Of a stretch of 64,000 bases of DNA, positions 21,389 to 64,000 are shown one piece after another. The notes beneath the pieces are model-generated. The model saw only the letters and a list, made by a program, of their open reading frames with translations. It was not told the origin of the DNA and made no database searches. The translations under genes and the position numbers were made by a program. Origin of the DNA: Doryteuthis pealeii (taxonomy: Eukaryota; Mollusca; Cephalopoda; Myopsida; Loliginidae). Where the stretch lies: positions 71,142,571 to 71,206,570 of the forward strand of contig CM042152.1 in the NCBI GenBank assembly GCA_023376005.1, written 5' to 3'. How positions within the stretch are numbered: position 1 is the stretch's first letter; each line of letters starts with the position of its first letter.

Positions 21389-21472
21389 GACCCTCCTTAT
21401 TTCTCTGGATCCTTGGTACACTACTTTGGATTAAATTACACTCGGATTGAATACCATTGACGATTTTTCACC

Positions 21473-21484
<12 letters not shown>
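21389..21484 (+). CDS. Moe: ERM exon with start codon (5'UTR 21389-21472, coding 21473-21484)
   Basis: Coding part is ATG CCG AAA CCG (MPKP), the usual N-terminus of invertebrate ERM proteins, followed by donor GTAGGT at 21485. The ATG context CACCATGC is close to Kozak. A pyrimidine tract ending TTTTTCAG at 21388 is a good acceptor, so the exon probably begins at 21389 and one or more non-coding exons lie upstream. The exon ends in phase 0 after codon 4. The start is fixed by homology and by the in-frame join to exon 2. Confidence 0.9.
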
Positions 21485-62240
<40,756 letters not shown>

Positions 62241-62754
62241 GAAACTTAACCTTATTTCTTTTGCTTTACTAAATATAAAAACAAATACTGAAAAATTCAA
62301 GTCTTTTCTATATTATCAAAATGTCATTTAAAGTAAAGAGATTGTATAATTTTAAATCCTTTTCTAATCTTTAATTGTTGGCCAATATTAATTTATACGG
62401 AAGATATTAATGTATTTATACCAAACTTAATTTTGTAACAAATGCGTTTTTTTTTTGGGGGGGGTTCTCTCCCAAATGGGGGGGGGGGCTGTTTTGTGGC
62501 CTGACACTTTCTTTGCCATGCAAAGAGGCTTTGTGGCCAGACCCCCTCCCAAGAAGACTTTGACAGGATTTTTTTGCCTATATCAAAACTCTAATATACT
62601 TAGAAATCAACTAGGTATTATTAACATTTTCCACCTTGATCTGCCAGTTCATGCTGTCATATCCTTTTTATAGGATATTGAACTTTGTCAAAATGGACAC
62701 AATATCTTGATTTAAAATTAATTTTTTTATATAACACCTAAACCTTTTTAATAT

Positions 62755-63905
62755 TTGAAAAACCATGGCTTAATGAAAATTAACGCATCAACACCGCTCA
62801 CATTAGAAACCCAGTAAAAATAAAAAAAAAAAAAATAAAATGTACTTGTAAAAAGTGCATCCTCTAAGCACATGTATTTAAATTTTAATATAACTAGCAA
62901 ATATATGCACCCTCCGGGTGCAAGTATTTAAGTTTTGATATAATAAAATATATTAAATTGGAAAGGCTAATGAAACTGACTAAGAATGCAGATAAAAAGA
63001 TCTGCAACAGAGGGGATATAATCGAAAAATAGAACTTTGAAACTAACTATTCCATCATTTTCCATTACTCCCCTGTTTCATTGGTAAATTTTCCTAATTT
63101 AACTATTTAGTTAAAATAGGAAGTAAAGGATAATATTACAGTTATTTCTTCTTGTAAATAAATTTCTTTTAAGAGTTATCCACGAGATTTTTGTTTATAT
63201 TTCTTAAGATAAAACCAAACAATTAGAAATCAATAATACCAAGCACATATTTATTAAAATAAAATTTTTAAATATCAATATGCAAATTAGCCTTCTCGTT
63301 CAAACTGTAAACCGCTATTTTGTTGTATATATAAATACAATTGCATGTTATTAGTACGTAGATATGATCAACAGTATTAATAATGTAAAACAATTTTTAT
63401 TAATAACTGAAGGTTGAAAAGAATGAAATCATGGAGAATTTGACTTAAATAATTAAGGGAATTGTGACTTGAGTAGTAATATAGTTTTGGTTACAGAAAA
63501 ACACAATCTTCATTATAATAAGATTAGAAAGACTAATCAAATAGTAACACAAAGATTACTTATTTTTACTTTATTCTAATTGATTTCTTTATACATAGAT
63601 TGCTTTTAATGTTTGAGAATAAAACATTAGAAATCAATAATACCAAGTAATTATTTATTAACATTGTTTTGTTAAAACCAGTGTGCAAATTATTCACACC
63701 ATATACTATGTAAGCATTTATTTCTTAATGATAAATAACACGCATCACTGGATTTTAAACACCTATGTAACATAGGCATTTTTTAGGCAAATCTTTCTCG
63801 GCTAGACCTTAATAGACTTTGTTAATGATGTTAAATTGAGATTAGATAATGTAATGGTGATGTAATTTCAGTTACTAACACACGCAATCTCCATTAGAAG
63901 ATTAA

Positions 63906-63943
<38 letters not shown>

Positions 63944-64000
63944 TAACGCCTAAACTCTTAAATTTAAAAACTTTGGCTTAATGAAAATTAACGCCACCAC
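62755..64000. repeat. Direct repeat of about 1.2 kb, second copy cut by window end
   Basis: GGCTTAATGAAAATTAACGC at about 62768 recurs at about 63974, both preceded by an A/T-rich AAAAAC or AAAACC word and followed by AC-rich bases. Inner segments TAGAAATCAATAATACCAAG and TATTTATTAA recur at about 63220 and 63630. Confidence 0.65.
62894..63100 (-). mobile_element. Helitron-like 3' terminus, - strand, copy 2
   Basis: Read on the - strand: perfect 6-bp-stem hairpin GCACCCGGAGGGTGC, spacer ATATATTTG, then CTAG and T. This is the order of a Helitron 3' end inserted in an AT target. A degenerate related hairpin (GTGCATCCTCTAAGCAC) lies at about 62855. Confidence 0.5.

Larger units (their letters stand above)
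62241..64000 (+). other. ERM 3'UTR and downstream flank, poly(A) site not determined
   Basis: From the stop codon onward. Canonical AATAAA words occur at 62833 and 62942 and later. None is decisive. The last kilobase contains Helitron-like and direct repeats and a 34-nt T run at 63909. Confidence 0.5.

Overview
This is eukaryotic nuclear DNA from an AT-rich, repeat-laden animal genome. It holds one recognisable protein-coding gene on the + strand: an ERM (ezrin/radixin/moesin) family gene. Its 14 coding exons lie between 21473 and 62240, and joined they encode an intact 581-residue protein. Large introns (first coding intron about 22.5 kb), many tRNA-derived SINEs with poly-T/poly-A tracts, and degraded LINEs with C-terminal zinc fingers fit a mollusc, possibly a cephalopod. 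That placement is inference from overall character, not from a diagnostic marker.

Layout. Positions 1-18300 are intergenic: a CT microsatellite, SINE copies, a 67-bp satellite array of about 36 units (1760-4300), several 5'-truncated LINE remnants (reverse transcriptase YxDD fragments, C-terminal zinc fingers, 3' tails), AT microsatellites, a near-perfect palindrome, and a LINE split by a hAT-like MITE that carries an 8-bp target duplication. Positions 18300-21484 hold the probable promoter and 5'UTR: a GA-rich tract, two candidate non-coding leader exons with consensus splice sites, and the exon with the start codon. Positions 21485-43968 are intron 1, with poly-T runs, SINEs, a second MITE copy with a perfect 8-bp duplication, a large foldback, a LINE remnant and one candidate 21-nt in-frame microexon. 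Positions 43969-62240 hold coding exons 2-14. The 3' flank (62241-64000) holds Helitron-like ends and a repeat cut by the window edge.

The encoded protein has an N-terminal FERM domain (about residues 1-300) that binds membrane PIP2 and receptor tails, a charged alpha-helical region (about 300-470), an acidic linker without the polyproline run of ezrin and radixin, and a C-terminal actin-binding C-ERMAD ending in the family signature. That segment includes the regulatory threonine, Thr562, equivalent to moesin Thr558. No second gene, functional RNA gene, CRISPR array or operon is visible. Every other open reading frame looks like chance, a repeat or a transposon remnant.

The most unusual observations are the candidate microexon, a 24-to-3 excess of T-runs over A-runs of 20 nt or more that is confined to the ERM transcription unit, the dimer-like alternation in the 67-bp satellite, the datable MITE-in-LINE nesting, and Helitron-like termini. 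I did not find a convincing new biological system.
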